A DNA stretch of 64,000 nucleotides from Corynespora cassiicola (lineage: Eukaryota > Ascomycota > Dothideomycetes > Pleosporales > Corynesporascaceae), in the NCBI GenBank assembly GCA_022059125.1, contig JAEUWY010000002.1, positions 1,116,001 to 1,180,000 of the forward strand, read 5' to 3'. The notes under the pieces were generated by a model, which saw only the letters and a program-made list of their open reading frames with translations, was not told the origin of the DNA and made no database searches. Every line of letters begins with the position of its first letter. Position 1 is the first letter of the stretch. Position numbers and translations under genes: made by a program. This document shows, in pieces, positions 52,802 to 64,000 of this stretch.

Positions 52802-53990
52802 ATGGTCTCCCCACCTCGTGTAGCGATTGTGACCGGCGGCAACTCCGGGATCGGAACAGCCATAGTCCAAGACCTCATCAAGAGGGGATGGAAGGTCGCC
52901 ATCGCCGACATCAAGGAGAACAAGGAGCTTGTCGAGGAACTCGGGGAGGCGGTAAGCTACCACCACTGCGACGTCGCCGACTACTACTCCCAGGCCATCG
53001 TGTTCCAACAGGTCTGGGACATGTACGGACGCATCGATGCACTGTGTGCCAATGCCGGCATCGTGGACCAAGGGTAACGGAACCTTCTTGTATGACCTAG
53101 AAACCAAGTTAATACAGAGCCAGCTCGATCTTCGTCATGGACCATAGAGGAGCTGACAAGTAAGCGGTCGGCAGGAATCATTTCTTGGATGATGCTGACA
53201 AGGCAGTATCCCGCCCAAGCCCGACCTCTCATGCACCGACGTCGACTACAAAGGCGTAATATACGGTGTACAGCTGGCCATCCACTTCATGAGAAAGAAC
53301 AAAGTGCCCGGCGGGAAGATTGTAGCGACGGCCAGCGTAGCTGGCATCATGCCCCTCCCGACGTATCCAGAGTACGACGGCGCAAAGGCTGCAGTACGGC
53401 CCCTCAAGCCTCCCAACAGTATTGCAAAGCTTTTGACAGCCAGGCTGATGCATGACAGGTGGTGAACTTTGTTCGGGCAACGGCCCCCATCCTCAAGCAG
53501 GTAAGTTTGCCAAAAAAAAAAGGCACCAGGCAAACGAACAGCCGAGCCGGGGCTTATTCATACGCCTACGCAGAAGGAGAACATTTCGTTCAATTGCATC
53601 GCGCCGGGCATCGTGCACACCAAGATTGCGCCCAAGGCCATGATTGACGCCGTGCCGGCTGGATAGTGAGTTGCCCAGAGCGATCGATCCGAGGCGGGAG
53701 GCCTGACGTGCTGCTCTAGCCTGACGCCCGTCGACACGGTGGTTGCGGCCTATGTTCGATGCCTCGGCGACGCGTCGCTCGTTGGCAAGACGATCGAGTG
53801 CTCGGTCGATAAGCAATTCTTCATCGACACGCCCAAGCTGGGCAACGGGCCCGTGTCCGAGAGGGCCGTGGCCGTGTGGGATCCACTCTTCAAGATGTGA
53901 GTAGCCTTGCTTGCCCCTCCTTCAACCAAACACTGACAGCTGCACAGATACCACAAAGAGAGTTCGGGACTGGCAGATGCGGTCTATTGA
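52802..53990 (+). CDS. Short-chain dehydrogenase, NAD-type
   Basis: Seven exons: 52802-53073, 53118-53159, 53207-53393, 53459-53500, 53574-53665, 53720-53896 and 53948-53990; 284 aa with all joins in frame. A classical SDR: TGGNSGIG (residues 11-18), Asp36 in IADIK pointing to NAD(H), ANAG (83-86), Ser148 in TASVAG, and Tyr161/Lys165 in YDGAK. IAPGIVHTKI is the block behind the active site. It resembles 15-hydroxyprostaglandin-dehydrogenase-like fungal SDRs; the substrate is unknown. Two exons are only 42 nt. Introns are 44-73 nt with GT-AG ends. Confidence 0.92.
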
Positions 53991-56093
53991 TGAGCCGCGG
54001 CATGCGATGCCGACTGTGGAGAGAGGGAGGGGCGGGATGGACGAGGTGTTCAGCTGAAACGCAAGGCGGGGTAGTAGGCGGGTGGGTATCAAAGGGTACG
54101 GTCAACTGGGTAGCGAGCCGACGCAGTGATCCAGAGTTGAACATGATCGTCTTGTCTAGGGCAAGATAGATGAATTTCATCAATTGGCTGTGCTCAAGTG
54201 ACCACCAGCTGCGCAATGGTCGAGGTCCGTCGTACGATGTTGCATTCACCCCCGCGCCATTTTCCATTCGACGTGCCTCTCATGCATGGCTGGAGGGCGA
54301 CTGTATATACCTGGGGCGATATGGGCTGGGACGAGGTGTTGTGAGGCATTCTGCCGTTTCCGGCAAAGACGTCGAAATCATAATTAAGGCACAGGCTATT
54401 AATTTCCAATCCCGGATTTTCAGAAGATCATGTTCCTTCGGATGCACGGAAATCTACAAGACCTGGGAACCTGGCGATGGGGTGCAGGGGGGGTCTCGAA
54501 TGAGCCCCTCCCTCAGCCTGGCTTTACGTCGGCGGGGCTTCGTCGATAGTGCACTTGGGTGGATTACGAATGCGAGAAGGGGAGCACAGGACCAGCAAAC
54601 GACTGCCGGGCCGGCGACGCAGCTTCGCCGTTGGGCGGATTAAGGGGCGGACACAACATGGCCTCACCAACACGGCGCGCTCTGACCACAAGGCCCAAGA
54701 CAGAAGTTCGCGTGGCCGGATGTGGTAGAAAGTAGGGACCCACGGATGCAAAGTCAGCCGTGGATGGTAAGCACCAAGACGAATGGAATGGAAGTCGTGT
54801 ATAGGCGAAGGACTCCCAATAATTGCGCACAGGCGGGGGAGGGTTGGGTGTCTTGAGGACCAACAGCGTTTGCTTGGGACCTTGGGCGAGGAATGGGACG
54901 ACACCCAAATGGATGCGGCCACAGGCAGGGCAATATTCGAGGCAATCTAGACCGCCGTGGAATCTGGCAAGGCGAAGGAGTCGAGTGGTGCAGTTGACGC
55001 GCGTTTCCAGGATAACCCCCCATCTCAGCTCCCGGAGGATTTGGAGGGGGACAGCCTCGAGGCCCGGAGAAGGCACCGCGGCGGGGCGGCCGGGTTTAAC
55101 GACAGCTCAACGTGTCTTTGGATCAAAGACATTTGCCGGCAGTCGAGATGAGGTGCGTGTTGGTGTGGGCAATGGGGTGCAGCGATGGGCGGGCAGACGA
55201 TGGTTCTTCAGCTGCAGTCATGGATCGAAGAGGCGCTGATAGGGGGGCAGTGGCATCGAGTGGCTGCCCGCCCAAGTATTGGATATTTGCTTGGCCCCCG
55301 GTCGACGCAGGGCGAGAGAGGGAGGGCGACGCGACAGAGGCGGCGGGGTGGTGGCCAGAGGCGAGCTCGTTGGAGGGCGGCGGGCGGTGCGGGCGGGCAT
55401 GGTTGAGCTGTCAGGCCGGGTTGAGCAGCATCGTGGCAATGAAGATCCGTGGTTGACACAGCAGGACCGCTGGGTACCAAGCAGCGGCCACGAGGTTGCA
55501 CGACGGGCGGCGCGCGACCCCTGGCGTCTTGACCGGATGGGTGCAGCAGCGCGGCGGCAGGCGACGGTTTGAGTCAAAATGCCGTGCAGGAGGGCGAGGG
55601 CTAGAAGCTGGATGCGGCTATCCAACGCACGAGTGTATTGGACGCGGCCGCCAGCGCCATGGATTGGACCAGTGGCCGCAGCGCGCTTGGCCCGACTCGC
55701 CATGCGGTAGATTGCCCAGCGGCCGATGGGACAGTCGAGCGTGGTGGAGGCATGGCGGAGCGATGCTCAAAGGGACGGCTGCTCCCACGCGCTGGCCCAG
55801 GGCTCCCGACAAGGCTGGGGGCCGGAGAGAAAAGACTGAAAAGCACGGCAGCCGTCCCTCCATCCCATCTCGCTCTGGATACGATCGACGCCGATAGCCC
55901 TCTGCCGCCGTTTCATCTCGTCGTTGCCCAGCCCAGCCCTCCCGAAGAGGCCCAGCAGAGGCTCAGCAGAGGCTCAGGACAGGCACCAAACAGGCACTGC
56001 CGTTTCCCGTTTCCTCGCTCCTGGCCGGCCCGCGGCATAGCCTCGACACGCGATTCGGTCCGCCGGCTCCATTGCTGCAAGGGACGCAGCGGT

Positions 56094-56124
<31 letters not shown>

Positions 56125-56320
56125 CACCAGCACACCAGCACACGAGCACACGACGCCAGACCAACGCGGCCGCTGGACACACCAGCCGTGCGAGTTGCAG
56201 CAGCTCGGTCATGCTCTGCAGGCTCTGGCCGTGGTAGTCCTGCCGCCAGCTTGTCCAGAATCCTCCTTATATTTAGAAGCGGGTTCGCAGCGAGCGGATC
56301 GACAAAACAGCCCGGTAAAC
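53991..56320. other. Long GC-rich intergenic region
   Basis: About 2.3 kb. Long open frames on both strands reflect GC content and show no family features. An AGC microsatellite with following CACCAG units lies at 56093-56150. No gene supported. Confidence 0.5.
56093..56150. repeat. (AGC)n tract followed by ACACCAGC units
   Basis: About ten AGC units, then adjoining ACACCAGC-type units, about 170-230 bases before the next start codon; probably leader or promoter. Confidence 0.85.
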
Positions 56321-57599
56321 ATGTTGTACCTGTCGCACCATCCACGCCATGAATCTCCTTCTCCCACTCCCACTTGCACTCCCGCCGCGGCGCGCAGTCA
56401 ACATCCTCACCACCATCACCGTCGTCCAAGTCGCCTCCAGGGCCCCTCTCCCCTCCGCCCGGCCCTCCGCCTGCACGCCCTGTTGCTCTGTCTGGTGACC
56501 TGGAGTGCCCTGCTCGGGTTCGCGAATGCTTGGGAACGCCGTGCAGCACGTGGGATCGACGGATCAGCGCCTCTGCTTGCTTTGCCTGTGGACGACATCC
56601 CTCCCGTTTGGACCGGTCCTCAGCTCGTCATCGATTCGCGGCCGCCGCCTGCCCCGCCGCTGTTGATGCCTCCAGTACCGCCAGCACAGCCAGACCACCA
56701 TGGCGATGCCACACCCACGGCGTCCGCCCCGCCCTCCAAGCGCTCCCTGGAGACGGACGCGAGCGCCTCGTCGGCCCCCTTCACCATCCCCAAGCCCTTC
56801 GACACGGCCCTGTCCAACAACTTCACCGCCGACTGCGCAAACTTCTGGCGGCGCATGCTCACCAACGAGGCCTTTGACCAGTGCCACCCCTTCTCCATGA
56901 TGCTCCAGGTGCGTCTTGACCCTGCCCATCCCCAGCCCCCTTACTTACCCGTCCTGCCCAGACGTCCAACAGCTTCTTCAATGCACAAAAGACGTACATC
57001 CGCATCACCCAGACCCTCGAGGCCACCTGCAATGTCAACATGACCCAGTGCCTCGGCACCATGAACGGCCTCGCCCGCGAGCTGGTGTCGGATGGCGCGT
57101 GCAGGGCCGACTACGAGAACGACAACCCGCAGGTGCTGCAGGCATACAATGGGCTCATCGCATACGAGCCGCTGTACCAGGCGAGCTGCCTGCGCGACGA
57201 CCAGGGAAGCTACTGTCAGTCGTTTCTGGAAACACAACACAACGTACCCCGCTAACGGTCCCAGGCTTTGCCAATGCTGTCACAAACACGTCGGCTACCA
57301 CAGACTCGTACCCGTACTATCTGCCCCTCGGATCGCCCATGCCCGGCGGCGCCCGCCCGACCTGCAACTCGTGCCTGCAGGACGCCATGGCCATCTTCTC
57401 CTCGTTTGCCGGCAATTCCACGCAGCCCATCAGCAAGACGTACGACGGCGCCGCGGGCCAAATCGCCATCTCGTGCGGCCCGAATTTCGTCAACCGAACC
57501 GCTACGCCCCTCAAAGGCGCCGCTGGCCCAGGCCCCTCGGCGTCCCTCACGCCCACCCTCACCTTGATCACAATGCTTCTCGTCTACTGGCTGCAGTGA
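56321..57599 (+). CDS. Secreted, GPI-anchor-type surface protein (DUF7729-like)
   Basis: Three exons, 56321-56908, 56962-57214 and 57265-57599; 391 aa. A hydrophobic segment at about residues 52-70 (HALLLCLVTWSALLGFANA) acts as a signal anchor or a late signal peptide after a basic, His-rich N-terminus. From about 155 a compact Cys-rich domain follows: FTADCANFWRRMLTNEAF, QCHPFSMML, TLEATCNVNMTQC, CLRDDQGSYCF, RPTCNSCLQDAMAIF. The C-terminus (GPSASLTPTLTLITMLLVYWLQ), here SLTPTLTLITMLLVYWLQ, is a GPI-attachment-like tail. N-glycosylation motifs are frequent (NFT, NMT, NTS, NST, NRT). I matched it to the fungal DUF7729 family from memory, so the family name is moderate in certainty. Role probably in the cell wall. 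Confidence 0.8.
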
Positions 57600-59058
57600 C
57601 TTTAATACCTTTTTTTTTTTTTTAACATCCTTCATTATTATTCTTAATTTCGGTCGCCCGCTCTCTTCTCGGGATTACATCGACTGCCAACGGTCGAATC
57701 ATTAGCGACGGCGCACGGGTTGCTCTACTTTTACTTTTACTTTTTTTTTCCTTGCTTTCTGGAGGAGTGGATACCCATGGGATTCTTTTCAGCCGGAGCT
57801 AGTGGCATAAAAAAAGGCGATCGGCCATCTCCGTGCAGGCGTTTGGTTACATACATAGCACACACTCGGGAAACATCTGCGGAAGATGTGGAGGATGTTT
57901 TGATTTGACGGGACATGACCCAGGGACTCCTTGTGCCTTTGCTCTTATACAACGTGGATGTTGTACTATTTGTATTTTCTAATTGGACGGCGGGTAGTGG
58001 TGGTGGTTGTGTCGCCCGAGATTGGGGCGTCGCACGCGGGTCCTGGAAATTCCATGTCAAATTATAGACAATTTACTTGGTGCGATGGGACCTCTTGCGC
58101 ACACCTGGGATGGGTGATCCTTATACATACAGGTTCCACGCTGCGGCCCCCCTTCTTGTGCGAGCGCAGGTGCCAAAAAGACTAGAGACCCGGGCTTACG
58201 AATTCCAGGGCGGGAGGATCGCGCATGAACGCATCAATCTCTGTGGGCTGATGGGCCATCGCCTTGTGCATGCCGTAGGGCTCAGCGTGTCCTCATCCGG
58301 CGCCCTGAAACCGTCACGTGCCGGGCGATCATCCAAGCCAACGGGCTCCGTCGAGTACCGCGACCGACTTCGCTGCACATGTCGACCCCTGAACGTCACA
58401 ACTGTCCGGTTGCTTCAGCCAGCGACAATGCCGGCCCATCAGGAGCTTGCCTCGGGCCATGAGGCCTCGTCGCCGTCCGCTTGCTGTCGCACCGCTGCTT
58501 CCTGCGAGGGCTGCCGACCATGGTTGCCCACGCCCTAATCCGACGTCGTCATCTGGTTCCGCTGGATAAAAGAGCGATCCGCGTCGGTGGACCGCCTGCT
58601 GTCCTGTCATTTTATCGATAACCCCGCGACCCTTGCATGTCATCCCCGTCTGGTGGAGCGGGACAAGCCTGTGACAGGCAGGCCGCATGTCCAAATCCCA
58701 AACACCAACGCGTTTGATGGCCCTAACGTCGGCTCCACAGCCTTGATCCCAGCTCGCTATTTTGTACCTGAGACATCCACCTTCGTCCGGAAAATTGACG
58801 TTATGACTTCCCTCCCCATGCCTGCTGGTCTGCGTTCTTACATCTAATACCTTCTTCCAAGTCGTACAGGGCCTGCGGTTCTGTCTTCCACCACGTTCTT
58901 TCAACCCACACAACACACTCATTACATTCGCCTTTGCTCGGTTTTTTGTCCTTCCCTTCTCACCCGCGTCACTCCTTAGCCGAGGCATTTGCACTCGGGA
59001 GACACACTTTATCGATACCCACCATACCCACTAGAAAAAGAAGAAGCACGAATACATA
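57600..59058. other. Intergenic region
   Basis: About 1.46 kb with a T-run just behind the stop codon. No gene or RNA seen. The right 150 bases are probably the leader of the next gene. Confidence 0.5.
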
Positions 59059-60639
59059 ATGGCCGGCATCATGGCCCAACAGGGTCTTGGATTGTCAGCC
59101 CCTTCAAATCGCCAGGACATTGTCAGTGCTTTGCTGAGCGACTATGGCAACTCCTTTGAGTCTCCAGACCCTAGGTCGCCATATGCTCAGGATCAGAAAG
59201 AACTGCCCCCACCACCACCCGATAGCAATGAGAAATCACACCCGCAAGCCGGGCACATGATCACGCGGTTCCCGCTACGAGGTAAATATTGCCTTTCCGT
59301 TCCATCCGGATCAATGTTAGGCACGAAGTTGCGATGTGAGCTCTGGTGATTGGCATACCACGATCATCGTCGAGCATCATGATGCCTTATCACTACCTGG
59401 TCCAAGCACAGAAAAATAAAAGTCTCCAAGATTAAAAAAGATTTCGACTTGGATTGTTTCCTTCCTTCCATCGTTCTCGCAGAACCAGGCGGGAGCTATG
59501 CTAACGTGAGCAGTTGATGACCCACCAAGCCCAGCATCCAGCAATGGAGAGACGAGCCCTGTAGAGCAACCCAGACGTATCGCTTCACGGAGTCTCTCGC
59601 GCAGTTCCAAGCCACCATCGCTCAAGCTGATCGCCAGCAACGGCTCAACAGCTTCGCTTCCGCCAACGCCTCCACTACCCGCGGAACCCGTGCCGTCATC
59701 CTCTGTCCCTTCGTCTACTGTGCCCTCTTCTTCCGTGGCAGCACTATCGCGCGCATTCGAAAACAAGTCGCTTCCCCCTCCACCGCCCGAGAAATCGGCG
59801 CGCCGCCAACAACAGCCTCCCCCTAGCATGGGAGCAATTGTCTCCAAGGAACTCCGTAGCCGCAAAGACTCGATACAGTCCCAAGATTCGAGCCAGGACG
59901 ATTCGTCAGTGAAGAGAAAGGCTGTCCCTGGTCTCTCAAAGTTTAAGAGTTTAGCCGAGCTCGGAAACGGCCCTCGGGGTGGAAAAGGCGGTCCTCTTCC
60001 ACCAGCTCCACGTCCCGCGCGTAAAGAGGTGCCCGGGCAAGCTGCTCCTTCAGTCCCTCAAGAGGATTCCACCAACCAACAAGAGAGGTCTTCCAAGCAG
60101 TCCAACGCTTCTTCCTCCGCCGTGGAGGCACCCGAAGCTGCAGCTCGCCCTGCAGCCATGGGCTCACAAATGCCCCCCACGCCCGAAGAGAACCCTCTCC
60201 CGCCGCCACCAAAGAAGGCTCTCGCGCCAGTCGGACTTCCCAGCAACCCCAGAGGAACCAAGCTCCAGCACGAGGCGAGCATCAAGCACTTGCGAGGCAA
60301 GAGCAGCACCGGCTTTGACATGATGAAGGTATATATCCAGATTCCTTTTCCACCGCGCGCCTTGATCCGCACATGATGCGTGACAAGACTCGGGACGACA
60401 CGTGAGTGTTTTGGATTTGCGCAAGACCTTTGACTGACCAAGGTCTTGTAGAATTCTTCTGAGCAAATCGTTGCTCCCGCTCCAAACACCATCACCCCAG
60501 GCCCCACGCCGCCGCCGCACGATACCGAGCAAATCGTCATGGAAAAGCAACAAGACAAGAAACTACCCGATTCCCCCTTGTCCTTCCAGGACGGAACTGC
60601 TGGACGACGATACTCCTTTGAGGCGCCCACGCCTCCGGT

Positions 60640-60670
<31 letters not shown>

Positions 60671-61309
60671 CCCGTCGTCGCCGCTCCCGCTGCCCAGAAG
60701 CCTGGAGCCGCACCAGCAGTCTCATCACCATCCCAATTTCCCCCGCGCACCACCTCGCGCGCACCCGCACCCACCACTCCCACAACAACCGCCCCGGCAG
60801 CGGCTCCAGCAACCCTAAACCCACACCCAGCAAGCCCCATCCCCGAATCCGCCACCCTCCCCCAAAACACGCACACCCAGTCCTCCTCGATATCTACCTC
60901 GGCACCCCCCACCTCCCCCTTCCCCATCTCTCCCCTCCCAAAAGTCGACCTCCCGGCCCCGCCCATCACAGACCGCCACCTGCACTGCTACACGTCCCAC
61001 CGCCAGACGGTGCGCTCGCAGAATGCGCATCTGCACTTGCCGTGCATGGTGTGCAAGGGTAACCGGTTTGCGCCCGAGATGCGCGCGTGTGCGTGGTGCT
61101 ATCTGAGGGTTTGCTCGGGGTGTTGGTTGGAGCTTGCGCGGGTTCCTGGACGGGAAGTCGGGGTTTTGGTGGAGAGGAAGCGGAAGGAGGAGGAAGAGGA
61201 GGAGAGGGAGAAGAAGAGCGATGAGGGAGAGGGAGAGGGTGGGCCTGTGGTTGTTGTTAGTGGAGTGGAAAGTGAGAGGGGTGAAGAAGGAAGGGAGGAT
61301 TTTTCGTGA
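59059..61309 (+). CDS. Proline-rich protein with C-terminal Cys-rich module
   Basis: Three exons: 59059-59281, 59514-60328 and 60452-61309; 631 aa, joins in frame. The first intron is long for this window (232 nt) and has a CTAAC branch site near its end. Residues 1-520 are disordered, rich in Pro and Ser with polyproline runs ([24 protein letters not shown]) that could bind SH3 or WW domains, and a Gln run of nine. Residues about 525-575 are the only folded-looking part: [34 protein letters not shown]; the paired Cys suggest a zinc-binding ribbon. The tail is Glu/Lys-rich. I do not recognise the family. Signalling or cytoskeletal adaptor is a guess from composition. Confidence 0.78.
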
Positions 61310-62343
61310 GCGATTGAGTATGAAGGCTAGCTCTTTCGTCTTCATTTTCGGTGGCCGGTTCTCATGTTTCTTCTTCTTTTCCCGTTTTGTCTTCCCTTTG
61401 TCGACCTTTTTTTTTTTTTTTGCATTGCGCGGGGTTCGCATGTTCTCTTCGTCGGCGCACCGTTTCTTCTTCTCTTCGTGTGCGCCGTTACGCTTCTTCT
61501 TCTTCTTCTTCTTCTTCTTCTTCTCCTTCTCCTTATTCTTTCTTCTCAGTCTTCTCTCCAGCCCACAAGGCCACAGCGTCGACCCTTTCCGCGCACGACA
61601 AGCTCGCAATCCAGAACGGTATGTACATAGCCACCGCGCCGTAACCGGTCCATCACACCAGACCAGCGCAGAGTGGAGCAGAGCAGAGTACATCACAGTG
61701 GGACAGAGCAGGGCAGGTCTCTCATCGTCGAACTTTGGCTCTACTCCACAACTCGACTGCAATCACGGTCCATGCATATATACATACATACATAGTCAGC
61801 ACGGTGGAAGACTAAAAAAAAGGGGGGGCGCTTGGTCGCAAACCTGGTGTGAGCCAACCTACCTACATATCTACATACTTCCACCCACCCATCCATCCAT
61901 CCATCCCTCCGTTCAGACAATGGAGACCAACGCGATAATGAGAAACCCCCCCTTTTGCATTCTGCACACTTTAGATTGCACAATAAAACACGTCATGAAA
62001 TCTTTTGCATTTCAAGTAAAGAAAAAAAGGTTTAGGTGATGCTTCTATTTAACTAGACAGCCCTGGATATCCAGGCTCAAAGAACATAACAAAAAGACAC
62101 ACATACGCATGCGATACCTAGGTATCAAGGCAAAGGTGGGGAGGCAACCGCACGCTACACGCACACACACTACCGATCCGATCCGATCCCATCAAAAGAC
62201 GGGAAAACGCCCTTTCAGATGCAAAGATATCCTCCCTGCGGCAAATCGTCAAAGTCATCGGCCCTTATGCAACCGTTTCCAACATGATTTAAAATAAACG
62301 CTCGCATTTCTCTCGCCTTCCTTCGGCAGCGCAACTCCCTACT
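61310..62343. other. Convergent intergenic region with TTC tract
   Basis: About 1 kb between the stops of two convergent genes. Contains T-runs, a (TTC)n tract at 61493-61523 and CATA/CATC repeats near 61770-61900. No gene supported. Confidence 0.5.
61493..61523. repeat. (TTC)n microsatellite
   Basis: About ten TTC units continuing into CTTCTCC sequence, in the probable 3' UTR of the proline-rich gene. Confidence 0.85.
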
Positions 62344-64000
62344 TCATCCCCTGGCAGAGAGCGCTCGCTCGACAAACTCGACGAAAAAGTTCTTCCATTC
62401 CTTCTCCTTCTTTTGGCCCTCGAATGCGCCCGCCAGAGTTCGGAGGTACTGGTCGATGACATCCTCGCCCACCCCCATGCCGCGCAAGTCGCTCTTTAGG
62501 CGCTCCACAAACGGCTCGCCAACCTTCTTGACAATCTCGGCCTGGAGGTTGGCTGCTTCGTACAGGACTTGCTTGGCTTGGGCGTCCTTGGAGTTGAAGC
62601 CGGGAGAGGCCGGGATGGTCCAAACGAGTGGCGAGAAGCGGTCGACAACGTAATTGTCGAAGCCTGGAATTGTCGTCTGTGATGCCACCGGAGACGAAGG
62701 GTCAGCGTTGGCGCCGGGTCCAATCTTATCGGGTCCACTCCAGACTGAAGTCATCCGAATAAGCACAGTGAGCGCGAGGCGGGCGGTAGGGTAGTCGTGA
62801 ACATCGCGAGCAAAGGTGTCAATTGACGTGATGATGGTCTCGAACGTGGCTTGGTTCGCTGTTGGCTATTAGCAAGATTCTGATATTGACTATGTGACAG
62901 CTCACCATTGCTGACAAAGACATTCCCAAGACCGTTTGTGAGGACAACGAGGATAAAGTTCAAGTACTCTCGTCGAAGCTCTGCTAGCTGGATCTCGTCG
63001 TCTGTGCCGGAGGGAGTAACTCCGAGGGCGGTAAAGATGCGTTGCAGCAGAGGAGTCAGGACTGTATCCAGAATGCTGGCGATTTCCGTCTTGAAAGTAT
63101 AGATGACTTGCCCAAGCACCTTTAAGAAAGTAGCAATCTCATCCATGGAAGAGCTGAGCGACAAGAGCCCCTCGATCCAAGAAGGGAGTTGGCGAAGCAG
63201 ACGTGAACCCAGGACAGCAATCATCCGCGAGAAGGCAAAGCGTGCGGCGAAACGGATGTCGCCCGAAGAGTTCAGGGCATCCAATGCAACGAGAATAACT
63301 TCCGAAGCCTTGTAGAACTCGTCCGCGACATCGCTCTGTGGTAGAGTGGTGTTGTTGTTGGAAGGCACCCAGTCAGAATAGCCTCGCGCAAGCGTCCCTA
63401 GGGCCATGATGATATGATGAACCTGGAGTGCCGCTCGCTCGTCGCCGTTCCTAGCTTGCGGGAGTGTTTGTTCCAGATCAGTGAAGAGCGGGTTCATGAT
63501 GGTTTGAGCGTAGAGCCTCTTGTCCTCAGGAGACACCGTGGAAGATGATGCTATGCACCCAACAGCCTCAAACAAGTAGAGTTGGGAGTTGAAGAGTGCA
63601 TCTGCGGATTGATCTTCTTCATCCGACGACATGTCGTCTCCCGAATCGTCTGGTAGTTCGGCCTTGATTGGGAGGAGATCCGCCACGGCCTGGATGATGT
63701 CGTAGGAGACGTTTCCAAGTTGTGCACGGAGGTGCTTCACTAGGCGTTGGAAGAGATACCAGGACCTAGAGCGAACCTTGACGTGGCTGTGGTGCGTTAA
63801 GCGAACAAAGTTTTCCAGGGCCTTGGGTATGAGGTGTGCGTTTTGCTCGAAGAATTGGTGGTAGCGCACGCAGATTTCCATGTATTGCAGCTGAATGGAG
63901 GGATGGGAATAGCTCGCGAGATCTGTCCTGCGTTAGGAGTGAAGATTCAAAGGTGTTGCATACTCACCAGATTCGACCATACTGGACATCATCCCCAGCA
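62344..64000 (-). CDS. LOS1: Exportin-T / Los1, C-terminal part (runs off the window)
   Basis: Partial gene: exons 64000-63968 (open on the right edge), 63927-62906 and 62858-62344, with GT-AG introns of 40 and 47 nt. About 522 residues are visible. Los1 is the Ran-GTP-dependent karyopherin that carries mature tRNAs from nucleus to cytoplasm. Seen: helical HEAT-type repeats with SYSHPSIQLQYMEICVRYHQFFE, here HPSIQLQYMEICVRY, then HVKVRSRSWYLFQRLVKHLR, an acidic loop (DDSGDDMSSDEEDQ), LYLFEAVGCI, and FARDVHDYPTARLAL near the end, all characteristic of exportin-T. The N-terminal Ran-binding half lies outside the window. Confidence 0.9.

Noticed and set aside
36420..53990. Complete secondary-metabolite gene cluster
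   Set aside because: There are SDRs, a P450, an NmrA-like reductase and a regulator, but no PKS, NRPS, terpene cyclase or other backbone enzyme.
54000..56320. Several overlapping 100-200-codon frames on both strands
   Set aside because: They overlap each other, lack domains and are explained by high GC content and few stops.
1..64000. CRISPR arrays, prokaryotic operons, ribosomal RNA genes
   Set aside because: None seen; the window is eukaryotic and its repeats are microsatellites or decayed elements.

Overview
The window is nuclear DNA of a filamentous ascomycete (Pezizomycotina; Dothideomycetes is my guess, not shown). The evidence is many short spliceosomal introns (about 45-75 nt), fungal families (Zn2Cys6 regulator, fungal F-box and BTB proteins, NmrA-like reductase, DUF7729-type surface protein, Los1), long GC-rich intergenic stretches, and AT-rich gene-poor islands that look like decayed repeats. 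All exon limits below were read by eye from splice signals and reading-frame continuity.

Layout. 1-18.1 kb: a giant disordered protein with repeated basic Ser/Thr motifs (minus), the mitochondrial ATP synthase delta subunit (minus), a small single-span membrane protein (minus) and an F-box protein (minus). 18.1-19 kb: a dienelactone hydrolase (plus). 19-24 kb: a gene-poor, increasingly AT-rich island with one orphan open frame. 24-35.2 kb: conserved metabolism and transport, namely xylulokinase, a mitochondrial-type cation diffusion facilitator, a monoacylglycerol-lipase-like hydrolase divergently paired with an OXNAD1-type oxidoreductase, and a four-span membrane protein. 36.4-49.1 kb: an accessory-looking compartment holding an SDR, a tRNA-Leu(CAA) gene with an intron, an amidase pseudogene, a cytochrome P450, a very small secreted peptide, an AT-rich relic island, an NmrA-like reductase facing a Zn2Cys6 regulator, and a BTB protein. 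49.1-64 kb: a DUF1989 protein with a large charged insert, a six-intron SDR, a GPI-anchor-type surface protein, a proline-rich protein with a Cys-rich tail, and the 3' part of the tRNA exportin Los1, which runs off the right edge.

The main find is the small gene at 41551-41822 (minus). Its two exons encode a 74-residue precursor: a signal peptide followed directly by a peptide with the hallmarks of plant RAPID ALKALINIZATION FACTOR (RALF) hormones, namely a YISY start, a VPCSR block, an RGCS block and the exact RALF cysteine spacing (9, 12 and 5 residues). Splicing of a 47-nt intron is needed to see the last conserved cysteine. RALF mimics are known from some plant-pathogenic fungi such as Fusarium, so the class has precedent; this copy, its two extra cysteines, its lack of a pro-region and its setting beside a P450, a dead amidase gene and relic DNA are worth following up.
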